A stretch of 43,818 nucleotides of DNA from Candidatus Woesearchaeota archaeon (GCA_016192985.1 JACPTC010000054.1:1-43818); one strand, 5' to 3'. Positions 1 to 9,550 are shown, counted from the first letter of the stretch. The notes: a model not told the origin generated them from the letters alone. Numbers and translations are program-made.

Positions 1-123
1 AGAGAAATTCTAAGGGATGTTAGGCGAGTGGAATTGAAGCAGTGAAATGGTGAGCGAGTTTTGCGAACCTCGCATGTCACTCGGAAATTCCACCAAGCGA
101 ACGAATGAAATTCGTGAGCGAAG

Positions 124-155
124 AGTTTTTGAGCTGCCGAAAATTCGTTGGTGGC
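124..155 (+). repeat. Left copy of shared motif AGTTTTTGAGCTGCCG...GTTGGTGGC bordering the defence module
   Basis: 16-nt match at 124-139 plus 9-nt GTTGGTGGC at 147-155; the reverse complement of both words occurs at 3813-3828 and 3775-3783. Confidence 0.55.
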
Positions 156-303
156 GTAATTTTTGGTTGATAAATTTCTGCGAAGCAGGGTAAAGTTAGG
201 TGGGGTGAGAAAAAGTCTTTTTTAATGATTTAATAGCGAAAAATGCAGAAAAAGTGCAAAAATAACCGATAAATTTATAAATAGAGGGTATTTACTAGAT
301 AAC

Positions 304-1539
304 ATGATAATTGAAATATCCATAGAAAATTACCTTTCAGTAAAAGATAAAGTTACACTTAGCTTAGATTCAAGTCCAAGCAAAAAACTTCCCCAGAATT
401 TAATAAATTTATCTAGAGATGATAAGTTACTAAAATCTGTAGTTATATATGGAGCTAATGCTTCTGGAAAGTCCAATATAATTAAATCTGTATTCTTTCT
501 ATGGAATATGGTTAGGAGTTCTCATAATTTTAATGTAGATACAAAAATTCCCAGATTACCATTTAAATTAGATGAAATCTATTTAGAGAAGCCAAGTAAA
601 TTTGAAATCATTTTTATTCATAAAAATATAAAATACAAGTATGGATTTTCATGCACTAATGAAAAAATTATTGATGAATATTTGTTTTATTGGCCACGTG
701 GAAGGGAAGCACTTATATTCTCTAGGAAAGATACAACTAAATATGAATTTAAGTCAGATAAAAGAAGACAAGATATAATCAAAACTCAAACAAACAATAA
801 CGTCTTATATTTATCTAGGGCTACTCAATTAGGTTATGAAAAAACAAAGGGAGCTTATGAATTCATAGTTAATAATATTGTTATAAATATTAGTCCTTTA
901 TGGCAGGACATTACAATTAAAAAAATTTTTGAAAATCAAGATGTAAGAAAAAAAATCCTAGAAGTATTAAAGAAGGCAGATTTTGGGGGTATTGTTGATG
1001 TAAAAGTCGACAAAAGAAAGGGTCACCTACAAAGTGTTGAATTTAAATTCGGTAAAGAAGGACCTACTTTCAACCCATTGAAACCTCAAGAACAAGATGT
1101 TTACAATGTAAAATTTCAGCATAAGACTAAAAAAGGTAACTTAATTGATTTTGAATTTCATGAAGAATCTTTTGGTACTCAAAAATTCTTTTCAATGCTC
1201 GGCCCAATTTTTGATATTTTAGAATCTGGAAAGGTAGCAATAATTGATGAATTAGAATCTAGTTTGCATCCCAATATTATAAAATTTTTAGTAAAGTTAT
1301 TTAATAGTAAATATAATAATAATGCACAATTAATATTTACTACACATAATACAAATCTATTGGACAATGAACTAATAAGAAGAGATCAAATTTATATTTG
1401 TACTAAAGAACCAAATAAAAACACGATACTTATCTCATTTTTAGATTTTGATTTAAGAGAAACTGCTGATTTTGAAAGGGCATATCTAAATGGTAGAGTT
1501 GGAGGTCTTCCTTTTATTGATGAAACCCTATTTGATTGA
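304..1539 (+). CDS. RloA/AriA-like AAA15-family ATPase (defence ATPase)
   Basis: 411 aa; N-terminal IENYLSVKDKVTLSL, Walker A GANASGKSN, C-terminal AIIDELESSLHP and LIFTTHNTNLLD typical of OLD/AAA15 ABC-type ATPases; overlaps an RloB-like gene. Confidence 0.85.
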   Translation: MIIEISIENYLSVKDKVTLSLDSSPSKKLPQNLINLSRDDKLLKSVVIYGANASGKSNIIKSVFFLWNMVRSSHNFNVDTKIPRLPFKLDEIYLEKPSKFEIIFIHKNIKYKYGFSCTNEKIIDEYLFYWPRGREALIFSRKDTTKYEFKSDKRRQDIIKTQTNNNVLYLSRATQLGYEKTKGAYEFIVNNIVINISPLWQDITIKKIFENQDVRKKILEVLKKADFGGIVDVKVDKRKGHLQSVEFKFGKEGPTFNPLKPQEQDVYNVKFQHKTKKGNLIDFEFHEESFGTQKFFSMLGPIFDILESGKVAIIDELESSLHPNIIKFLVKLFNSKYNNNAQLIFTTHNTNLLDNELIRRDQIYICTKEPNKNTILISFLDFDLRETADFERAYLNGRVGGLPFIDETLFD

Positions 1540-2135
1540 AAATGGTAAGAAAAAGAGGGAGGAAGCCCACAAAAGCGCTATGGATATTTTGTGAAGGTAA
1601 AACTGAAAAATTATACTTTGATAAGTTAAAATTTGAAGAGCGCATAAGTAGGTTAAGAATAAAATCTTTCCAATCTGGGTATAGAAATGCTGATGACATA
1701 GTTAAGGAAGCAGCAGATTTTATAAGCAAAGTGGATTTTCAAAAAGGCGATTTAATTGCGTGCGTATTTGACAGAGATGCAAATTCAAATGAACAATTAG
1801 CAAGAGCTAAAGCAACTGGAGAAAATAAAGATATTCTTATTTCATTTTCAAATCCTTGCTTTGAATATTGGATTCTGTGTCATTATGGATATTTTGCAGG
1901 CCAATATGAACAGAGGGATATTATAGCAGAAATAACTAGTCGAATTACGAATTATAAAAAGAATGATCCTGATTTATATTCAAAAACTAAGAACAAAATT
2001 CAAGATGCCATCAATAATGCTGATAAAATTAAAAATAAACATACAAAAGAAAAAACTATAATTCTAAGTCGTGAGAGTAATCCGCTTACACTTGTTTTTG
2101 AATTGGTCAATATTATAGATAAATTCAGAAATTGA
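1536..2135 (+). CDS. RloB-like protein (TOPRIM-type putative nuclease)
   Basis: 199 aa; RGRKPTKALWIFCEGKTEKLYFDKL, DLIACVFDRDAN, ISFSNPCFEYWILCHYG are RloB-family signatures; 4-nt overlap with the upstream ATPase. Confidence 0.85.
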   Translation: MKMVRKRGRKPTKALWIFCEGKTEKLYFDKLKFEERISRLRIKSFQSGYRNADDIVKEAADFISKVDFQKGDLIACVFDRDANSNEQLARAKATGENKDILISFSNPCFEYWILCHYGYFAGQYEQRDIIAEITSRITNYKKNDPDLYSKTKNKIQDAINNADKIKNKHTKEKTIILSRESNPLTLVFELVNIIDKFRN

Positions 2136-2165
2136 GAATTAGCAAAATAAATTTTTATAGATATA

Positions 2166-3670
2166 TTATCGTTTCTTTTTGAAATAATCTGCAATTTCTT
2201 TATTAATGTATGTTTCATCCAAATCTTGATTCTTTACTATATTGGGCATTGGAAAATCACCTTGGAGTGAACCCCATTAAGTTTACGGTAAGTTAAGAGA
2301 CTTTTTATTTAAAACCTCCGCTTCAAATTCTGCTGGCCTTCCTCTTGAAGAACTAGGTTTTTTAAAATATATGCTCCTCATTACTTGGAATAATCTTCTG
2401 GAATCAATAATCTTATTTAATGGATAATTTCTTCTCCTATAGAAGTTTTTTCTACGCTCGTAGTATACACTATCTTTCCCACTTTTAAGAAATTCTTCTA
2501 TTGTTTTATGTATTCGTTCTTGAGATTTTATTGAAGTTTGATCGATTGGAATTTGTGAGTTTGTCGCCTGAATAATCTCTAATGCTATATCATCATTTGT
2601 AGTTTCAACAATTTTTACTATTAGCTCAAAATTTTTTATAGATTTATCATCCTTTAAAACTTCCCAAATACTATAAGAAGTTTGACAACCATTTATAATT
2701 TGGTAATCTTCTAAACGAAATGTATCCCTTTTTGGTTCAATTTTTGAGGCCAAAATAGTAACTCCATTATTCATGCACCAAAAATTACTTCTTGTTGATG
2801 ATTTAAGTGTTTCTTTAATATTATTTATGACCTCTTTCTTATCTCCTTGGTAATCTCTTACATTTGCTTCAAAAATTTTTTCATCAATTTCGTCATTACC
2901 TTTTGTTATAAAATTATAAAACTCATTTCCATCTACGATAGTTGTATAACCCCTAACATCCTTGTTATGTTCAAAATCATACTCACTAGATTTTATTGAT
3001 GTAAGAATTTTATGATATTTTTGAATTGAGCTTATATCAAAAATTTCTTTTTGGTCTACAAAGAAAAACTCAGAAGCTTTTAATCCAATGTAATTCAAAA
3101 AATCAAGAATTTTGGTTCTTTTATCGAGAACCTTATGATTTATATCTTCTTTTTTACCCAAAGAGGCATATTCCAATTTAACAGAAAATTTATTTTTATT
3201 GCCAGATTCGTGCCATTTTTTCCATAATTCTCTAATAATTTTTGACCTCTCTTTTAATTGATTGTTTCCTAAAAGTTCTTTTGTAATATCAAATATATTC
3301 TCTAAACCATCTTTTAATTTAAGTAATGCCTCTTCACTAAATCCATTTTCTTTTTTAGTTTGAACTATTCTTACTAATATCTGAGATTGGTATTTAGAAA
3401 TTGTTCAATTTCATCTATCGAATTGATTACGTGCCCATCTATAAGTGAATAAATTGCGTCAATTCCAAAATCATCACCTCCCTCAGTGATGCCTAATAAA
3501 AGGTCTTCACAATCCATTTCATATTCCTTTAAAAGATGAAAAAGACAAAAAATCTGGAATTGCTCAGATTCCGATTTATTCTGTAAATCAGGATAACTAC
3601 CAACAAAATGTTTTATTTTCTCAAAAATTATTCCTTTTAGTGGCATATACTTTAACATTAATATACGCAA
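2166..3670 (-). pseudogene. Degraded AIPR-family (abortive infection phage resistance) gene
   Basis: N-terminal piece 3670-3374 (GITEGGDDFGIDAIYSLIDG), readable middle in another frame (QILVRIVQTKKENGFSEEALLKLKDGLENIFDITKELLGNNQ...), large piece 3176-2283 (MNNGVTILASKIEP, YQIINGCQTSYSIWEVL), then two in-frame stops before WGSLQGDFPMPNIVKNQDLDETYINKEIADYFKKKR. Confidence 0.8.
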
Positions 3671-3774
3671 ATCTATAAAACTTTCTATTTATATTCTTCT
3701 CGCCCCCGTAAATTAGCGTTGACAAAAATTTCAGAGTGCAAAGCGAACCGTATAATCTACAGAGATTATGCGAA

Positions 3775-3828
3775 GCCACCAACATAAAGGACTTTCGGTT
3801 AAACATTAACAACGGCAGCTCAAAAACT
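3775..3828 (-). repeat. Right, inverted copy of the defence-module border motif
   Basis: On the minus strand: AGTTTTTGAGCTGCCG (3828-3813) followed by GTTGGTGGC (3783-3775); compare 124-155 on the plus strand. Confidence 0.55.
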
Positions 3829-3895
3829 TCTTGCCTAACACACGTTTTGCGAACTTTTGCTTTATTTTCATACGTAAATCTTTCATTTCAGCCAT
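3806..3895 (-). CDS. Possible 29-aa ORF immediately downstream of hef, maybe a truncated gene 5' end
   Basis: GTGAAAGGG then ATG; MAEMKDLRMKIKQKFAKRVLGKKFLSCRC*; its 3' end lies inside the border motif. Below the ORF-track cutoff. Confidence 0.35.
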   Translation of the reverse strand: MAEMKDLRMKIKQKFAKRVLGKKFLSCRC

Positions 3896-3900
3896 CCCTT

Positions 3901-6156
3901 TCACTCCTTATACTCCCCCTCAACTACATCCTTTATCTGCTTTGCCTTTATTGGACCGATTTTCTCAACTTCTTGCAGCTCCTTTTCTGAAGAATTTACA
4001 ATGTTTTTTATAGTCTTAAAATTTTTAAGCAATGGTTTTGCCAATGTCAAGTTTATGCCAGGCAAAGAGCTTACAATGAACTCCTGCTGCTCTTTCAATG
4101 CTGCTGGCTTTCTGTTTGCATGAAGGCTGAAATCCCTGCCAGTCTCTTTCTGTTCGCGCCTTGCAATTATTTGCAGCAAAGCCGCAGTTTCCTTGAAATT
4201 TCTTGTTTGTGTTATTGGTATTCCATAGCTCACAGCAATAGTTGCCATCATTCCAAGTATAGAGTTGTGGTGCACATTCCTAACGCCATAAATATCCTGA
4301 GTGCCTTCAATCACAACTATCGGCCTTTCAAAATTATTTTTTAGATTTTTTATCTGCTCAAGCAATCTGCCGTCTATGATTGAATCAACAAAATCCTCGA
4401 CTGTCTTGATTTCTACACCGCATCTGGAAGAAACAATATAGTCAGCATGCTCAAGCCTTTCTAGCTCAACTGTTATGCCGTTTTCGGCAAGCTCCTTTAT
4501 AGCCCCGCTTCCTTTTTCCCTGTAATCGGCAAAAATTTTTATTTTCTCCTCTGTAAATTTTGTTATTTGAATTTCCTTTTTATCATTAATGGAGAGATTA
4601 AGCTTTTTTCTTAGGTTTGCAAGATGCTTGTACATCTTCTTTTCCTTATTGTGGGCAACCCATCTGTAGGCTTCATCCCTTGTGCCTTTTGCCACTAGAA
4701 TAATGACCCTGCCTTTTTCCTGCCTTCCTGTCCTGCCTCTCCTTTGTATGCTTCTTATTGCACTTGGGATAGGCTCGTAAAATACAACCAAGTCCACTCT
4801 TGGAATATCAAGCCCTTCTTCGCCAATGGATGTGGCAACAAGAACATTAAACAATCCATTTCTAAAATCGTCAAGCATCTGCTTCTGCTCTTTCTGGCTT
4901 AACCCAGTTCCGCCTTTTTTCTGCTGGCCGACAAATATCTTTGCTTTAACATTTGGGATTCTATTCAATTTTTCAATAATATCAAGCGCATTATCCCTGT
5001 ATTGGTTAAAAATTATAATTTTAATGCTGGAATTCCCATTAACCTCACGCTCAACAATATTCTGCAATTCTATCAATTTTGGATGTTCAACCTTTTCTTC
5101 CTGCAATATTCTTGCTTTAATCATTGCAGACTTGAAGTTTGAATCGGCCATTATAGACCTAATTGCCTTGGTTTTCAATGTTGCTGACTCGGCAACCAGT
5201 TTCTGGAAATACTTGTGCAATGCAGCTATGCCTTGGGTTTCAAGCAGCTCAAGGGCATGGTATATTTTCATTATCTCTGCAAGCAAAGAGATGGAATTCC
5301 ACACAACAAAGTCTTTTTCTCCTTGCGCAATCCTGCCTCTCAGCCCAGCCTGCAGCTGCAGCAAATCGGATTTTGTCACGTATTTCAGCTCTGCCCTTCT
5401 CAGCACGCCCCACTTCCTTAATTTTTCAAATCTCTCTTTAAGAAACAAAAGCAGGAGCCTCTGTATGTCCTTGAAGACTTTTGGGAGCTCAGCATAAATC
5501 CAGTCTATCTGAATCTCCTGTATGTAAGGCCTAACATCATTGTCGTCATCGGTTCTTACTTCAATGTCCTCTATAAACAAATTCCTGCAAACTTCCTGTA
5601 TTTTGTCCATGTCGCTTCCAGGAGAGGCTGTTAAAGCTATTATCCTTGGAAATCTTGACAATTTCATAAACTGCTTTGCTAAAAATACGTAAGCATAATC
5701 TCCAACTGCGCGATGCGCCTCATCAAAGCCGAGCAAGCACACTTCTTCAAGATTAATCTTGCCGGATATTATGTCGTTTTCAAGCCCTTGCGGAGTCGAA
5801 AAGATTATTTTTGCGTTTTTCCAAAGCTCCCCTCTTTTCTCAGGACTTACCATTCCTGTAAATACTGCCATCTGCTCTTCATCAATCTCGAAATGCTCCT
5901 TGAATACGCTTAGATACTGTTCAATTAAAGGTCTTGTAGGTCCAATAAAAAGAACCTTTGATTTGGGATATTGCCTAATCCTTTGGGCGGCAAGCATAAG
6001 AAAAATGTTGGTTTTGCCCATGCCTGTAGGCAGCACCACTAATGTATTCTTTTCAGCTGCTGTGGCAAGTATTGTCTGCTGGTACAGCCTTGGCTCAAAA
6101 TTCTTAATCATAGGAAGCAGGGTATTTTTTGCATTTATAAGGTTTATTGAAATCAC
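3901..6156 (-). CDS. hef: Hef helicase-nuclease (FANCM/XPF-like)
   Basis: 751 aa; SF2 helicase motifs LPTGMGKTNI, GFDEAHRA, ALTASPGSD, QRRGRTGR; ERCC4 nuclease region (VEIKTVEDFVDSIIDGRL); C-terminal HhH (LPGINLTLAKPLL..., VEKIGPIKAKQI). Confidence 0.95.
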   Translation of the reverse strand: MISINLINAKNTLLPMIKNFEPRLYQQTILATAAEKNTLVVLPTGMGKTNIFLMLAAQRIRQYPKSKVLFIGPTRPLIEQYLSVFKEHFEIDEEQMAVFTGMVSPEKRGELWKNAKIIFSTPQGLENDIISGKINLEEVCLLGFDEAHRAVGDYAYVFLAKQFMKLSRFPRIIALTASPGSDMDKIQEVCRNLFIEDIEVRTDDDNDVRPYIQEIQIDWIYAELPKVFKDIQRLLLLFLKERFEKLRKWGVLRRAELKYVTKSDLLQLQAGLRGRIAQGEKDFVVWNSISLLAEIMKIYHALELLETQGIAALHKYFQKLVAESATLKTKAIRSIMADSNFKSAMIKARILQEEKVEHPKLIELQNIVEREVNGNSSIKIIIFNQYRDNALDIIEKLNRIPNVKAKIFVGQQKKGGTGLSQKEQKQMLDDFRNGLFNVLVATSIGEEGLDIPRVDLVVFYEPIPSAIRSIQRRGRTGRQEKGRVIILVAKGTRDEAYRWVAHNKEKKMYKHLANLRKKLNLSINDKKEIQITKFTEEKIKIFADYREKGSGAIKELAENGITVELERLEHADYIVSSRCGVEIKTVEDFVDSIIDGRLLEQIKNLKNNFERPIVVIEGTQDIYGVRNVHHNSILGMMATIAVSYGIPITQTRNFKETAALLQIIARREQKETGRDFSLHANRKPAALKEQQEFIVSSLPGINLTLAKPLLKNFKTIKNIVNSSEKELQEVEKIGPIKAKQIKDVVEGEYKE

Positions 6157-6165
6157 TTAAGATAG

Positions 6166-6948
6166 CTACTCCTTAACATAGACTGTCAAAGTCGCTTTCT
6201 TCACTCCCGATGCAGGCCACCATGAGGTTATCCTAGTCTCTTCTTTCATTGTAAACTCCCTAGTTACAGGCTGCTGCCCTTTCAGCTTGTATTTGATGTC
6301 TTCAAAAGGCCCCTTTACATCCAAGCCTGCAAAATATATAGAATCATCTTTGAACTTGAAGTGAATTATCACATTGTCGCCTAACTTTGCTTTTACTGTG
6401 CTTGGATAAAACCCATTGTCATCAGATTCTACTGTGAACTCTGCAATTCCTGGCTGCTGCGTTGGCTGCTCAGTCTTTGGAACAAAATCTGATTCAACGT
6501 TTATTGTTATGCTTTGAGCTGTCTTAGGGACTAAAGATGAATGGTTGCTCCTGACTAATTCAGCAACTATTGTATGCTTTCCAGAAACGATATTTTCAAA
6601 AGCCACTTTATTCTCAGCTATCACCTTTTTCTCGCTGTCAAGCCAAACATGGAAATGACCTTCTTCCTCCTTTACAGGAGCTCCAACAGGAACTATTTTG
6701 AAATTTTCTGCCTGCAACTCAACAGCCACTTTTGAGCTTTTTATAAGCTCGCCATTTTGAGGGGAAGCAATCCTTACAGAAGGGATACCTTTTGGTTCGT
6801 CTATTACAACTTTTTCAGCAGCTTTCTCTTGCTTAATAACAGGCACTGCAGCAGCCGGCTGTTGTGTTTGTTGCTGGACACATGCAGATATGAGCAAAAT
6901 CAATGGTGCCAGTACGCCAAAAAGACATTTAATATTCATAAAAATCAC
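6166..6948 (-). CDS. Predicted lipoprotein with Ig-like domain and C-terminal cupredoxin-like domain
   Basis: Signal peptide with lipobox LLISAC; SPQNGELIKSSKVAVELQAENF; C-terminal FYPSTVKAKLGDNVIIHFKF. Confidence 0.6.
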   Translation of the reverse strand: MIFMNIKCLFGVLAPLILLISACVQQQTQQPAAAVPVIKQEKAAEKVVIDEPKGIPSVRIASPQNGELIKSSKVAVELQAENFKIVPVGAPVKEEEGHFHVWLDSEKKVIAENKVAFENIVSGKHTIVAELVRSNHSSLVPKTAQSITINVESDFVPKTEQPTQQPGIAEFTVESDDNGFYPSTVKAKLGDNVIIHFKFKDDSIYFAGLDVKGPFEDIKYKLKGQQPVTREFTMKEETRITSWWPASGVKKATLTVYVKE

Positions 6949-6954
6949 TCAAAT

Positions 6955-7278
6955 CTAAAATCTTAAATCTTTTAATATCTTGCTGTCATATAACTTGTAG
7001 CTTAGCATTGTTCCTATCACAAACAAAGCAATGATGACTCTTCTGCTTCCATAATAAGCCCCAACAAGATAGCCTATGACAAAACCTGAAATAATCATAA
7101 AATATGGAAATTGGATATTATTCCTTCTTTCATAAAGCAGCCTTCCAGCAAAAATTCCAGACAAGAAGATAATTATATAGCTTATAACTGCGCTCGGTGC
7201 CGATAGCGCAATTAGAATTCCAATTATCATGAGCGCAAGGAAGAAAAATTCCATCCAGTTTCTATGCAAGTCAAGCAT
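6955..7278 (-). CDS. Small integral membrane protein
   Basis: 107 aa with several hydrophobic segments; tightly packed with its neighbours on the same strand. Confidence 0.6.
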   Translation of the reverse strand: MLDLHRNWMEFFFLALMIIGILIALSAPSAVISYIIIFLSGIFAGRLLYERRNNIQFPYFMIISGFVIGYLVGAYYGSRRVIIALFVIGTMLSYKLYDSKILKDLRF

Positions 7279-7279
7279 A

Positions 7280-8038
7280 TTACTTTACACCCATGTAGAG
7301 CCTTCTTTCAAAGCTTATGTAATAAACAAGCCATAAGGCAATGCCTATTAATAATGAAAGCACCAATGAAAAAAATACGGGAACATCTATGATCATCAGG
7401 ATAGTTGAAGCTACAATTGCAGGCAGTGCAAATGCATAAAGCATCCTGCTGCCAAAGTATATTTTGCTGCCATCCAAAGGCGGGATCGGCAATAAGCTTG
7501 TTATCGCATAAATAACATTAAAAACAATTGCTTTGTGTATCAATTGGCTCATAAAAAATCCGCCTAAAATTTTAAGCAGTATGACCAACATTAATGTAAA
7601 CAAAGGACCTGCCAAAGCAACCATCGCTTGACCAAAATAATTTATGCCGTACCTAAACCACCCCAAGCGCGGACCTGCAAGATGATGAAGCAGGAATCCG
7701 CTTGGAATAATAAGCCAAAAGTTTCCATTGCTTATAAAGGCAAGGATCAAGGCAAACACCAGACCAAAAGTCCACATCCTAAATTCAACCCGGTATCCTA
7801 TTGCCAAACCGCATAAGCGTTGTCCTGCGTCATGCACAAGGATAGACAAAGCTACAATTAGTATAGCATTAAACAAATTATAAACTCCCACCTCAAAATC
7901 AAATTTAGTTATGCCCCATTCCTTGAAGGAAATTATGAACGCAACTGCCAATATACAAATTATCATTCCCCTTAGCTCATATGGAGTAAACTTATAATAC
8001 CTTTTTATCTTATCAATAAAATCAACGACTTCTGCCAT
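7280..8038 (-). CDS. Site-2-protease (M50)-like membrane protein with altered zinc motif
   Basis: 252 aa, multiple TM segments; SILVHDAGQRL where HExxH is expected; LLPIPPLDGSKI matches the second M50 motif (NPxPPLDG-like). Confidence 0.7.
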   Translation of the reverse strand: MAEVVDFIDKIKRYYKFTPYELRGMIICILAVAFIISFKEWGITKFDFEVGVYNLFNAILIVALSILVHDAGQRLCGLAIGYRVEFRMWTFGLVFALILAFISNGNFWLIIPSGFLLHHLAGPRLGWFRYGINYFGQAMVALAGPLFTLMLVILLKILGGFFMSQLIHKAIVFNVIYAITSLLPIPPLDGSKIYFGSRMLYAFALPAIVASTILMIIDVPVFFSLVLSLLIGIALWLVYYISFERRLYMGVK

Positions 8039-8093
8039 AACTGCTCAATTAGAAATACCCTATTTAAAGATATCGAAAAAAATCAGAAATTGA

Positions 8094-8834
8094 TTAACCA
8101 ACTTTAAAACTGAAACTTATGTGCGGATTTTCTGCAGACTTAACAATATTTAAAACCTCCTCAACATGTCCTGCTCCTAAAATCACAAGAATTTTTTTTT
8201 CATTGTTAGCTTCCATCAGATTTATTAGATTTTCGGCAATAACTTTATTCCTTCCTTCGATTAAAATTTTGTAGACACTAGGATAGCGCTCATTTAGCTT
8301 ATTCGTCATTTTTCTTATTATTTTTTTATCAGGAACGGTCGAAAGGTCAAATTCAATCTCGCGCTTTCTTGAAAAAAACGCCTTAACTAAATCAATAAAA
8401 AAATTTTTCTTTTCTCCCCATGTTATTGAGTTTGACAATCTGTTTAATGTGACCTCTATATCCTGATCCACTAAAGCAACTTTAATTCCCCTTTTTCGTG
8501 CAAGTTTTATTGCTTGCTTCATCTCAGAGCCTGGAGATACCCCAACAAGTTTGCCGAGCTTTTTTTCTGCCCAGGCTCCAAATAAAGAGAAAAAAAATCC
8601 TTTAAGACCTATTTTTTTTATATCTTTCAGTGTTATTTTACTTTGCCGCTTGCTCATTAAGGCAGGAAGCCTTTTTTTGTCCAATTCCAGGGCTATGATA
8701 TCGGGAGTTTCTTTTTCTATGTATCTTTTTACCTCATTCAGGCTTTGCTTTGCTATATGCGATGTGCCCAACAATACCAAGTTTTTATACTTCACTGCCT
8801 GCAGGAAATCTGCTGCTTTAATAAGGGTTTTCAA
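8094..8834 (-). CDS. TraB-domain family protein
   Basis: LVLLGTSHIAKQSLNEVKRYIEKETPDIIALELDKKR and ILVILGAGHVEEV motifs. Confidence 0.85.
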   Translation of the reverse strand: MKTLIKAADFLQAVKYKNLVLLGTSHIAKQSLNEVKRYIEKETPDIIALELDKKRLPALMSKRQSKITLKDIKKIGLKGFFFSLFGAWAEKKLGKLVGVSPGSEMKQAIKLARKRGIKVALVDQDIEVTLNRLSNSITWGEKKNFFIDLVKAFFSRKREIEFDLSTVPDKKIIRKMTNKLNERYPSVYKILIEGRNKVIAENLINLMEANNEKKILVILGAGHVEEVLNIVKSAENPHISFSFKVG

Positions 8835-8946
8835 AGCGGCAAAACAATTTAAGATTTTAAATCACAAAATTTCAAAAGATTTAAATACTTGGCAGTAGAT
8901 AAAACGCAATGTTAAAACAGTTTGATAAGCCTAAAGGTGATTGAAT

Positions 8947-9228
8947 ATGTTAAAACTGAAAAAAATAAGCGAAACGTATGATATGAGGGTATTTACTGAT
9001 ACAGGAGAGTATTTTGGCGATGTTGAAGAGAGCATACTGACTCAAAACAAGGTTTTTGGATGGCGCGTAAGGGCAACCAAGAATTCATTTTTAAACAAGG
9101 TGCTGGGCTCTGCAAAAGGAGTTATTGTACCGCACCAGCTTGTCAAGTCCATAGGTGATATAATGATAATAAGCAAGGCAGCTGTGCCTTCTTATTCTGA
9201 GGGAGAGAAGGAAGGAAAAGAAGAGTAA
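8947..9228 (+). CDS. PRC-barrel domain protein
   Basis: VFTDTGEYFGDVEESIL...VIVPHQLVKSIGDIMIISKAAVP; preceded by AAAGGTGATTGA. Confidence 0.8.
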   Translation: MLKLKKISETYDMRVFTDTGEYFGDVEESILTQNKVFGWRVRATKNSFLNKVLGSAKGVIVPHQLVKSIGDIMIISKAAVPSYSEGEKEGKEE

Positions 9229-9241
9229 TCCAAGTGAGACT

Positions 9242-9500
9242 ATGACGATTCAGATTAATGGTAAAATAGTAAGAGCGTATGAAGTAGCTGGGGGTAGAGC
9301 TTTTAATTTCTGGATATAGAGGTATGACCTCTCTAGTCAAGAATTCTGGCGTGATAAAATTATTTTTGGATGAAAGAGCTGTGAGGGAATTTATATTTAA
9401 GCTTAGGATGTCCGACCTTAGTGCGGAAAAAAAACTAAGACCAATTAGTGACATCTCTGAATTCTCAGGAAGAGTTATAGATATTTTAATTCAAGAATGA
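9242..9500 (+). pseudogene. Small frameshifted gene of unknown function
   Basis: MTIQINGKIVRAYEVAGGRAFNF in one frame continues as SGYRGMTSLVKNSGVIKLFLDERAVREFIFKLRMSDLSAEKKLRPISDISEFSGRVIDILIQE* in the next; 9324-9500 alone is a 58-aa ORF. Confidence 0.4.
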
Positions 9501-9550
9501 AAGTTTCAAATACTTTCCATGAGTTTTTACATACGCTCTAAAAAACCAAT

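Noticed and set aside
4417-4440. Loss of Hef nuclease activity because ERK is replaced by EIK
   Set aside because: Glu, Lys and the downstream Asp (VEIKTVEDF) are retained; one Arg change is not enough to call it inactive.
4826-5497. 223-aa plus-strand ORF inside hef
   Set aside because: Antisense shadow of the well-supported Hef coding frame; Ser/Phe/Cys-rich composition typical of antisense ORFs.
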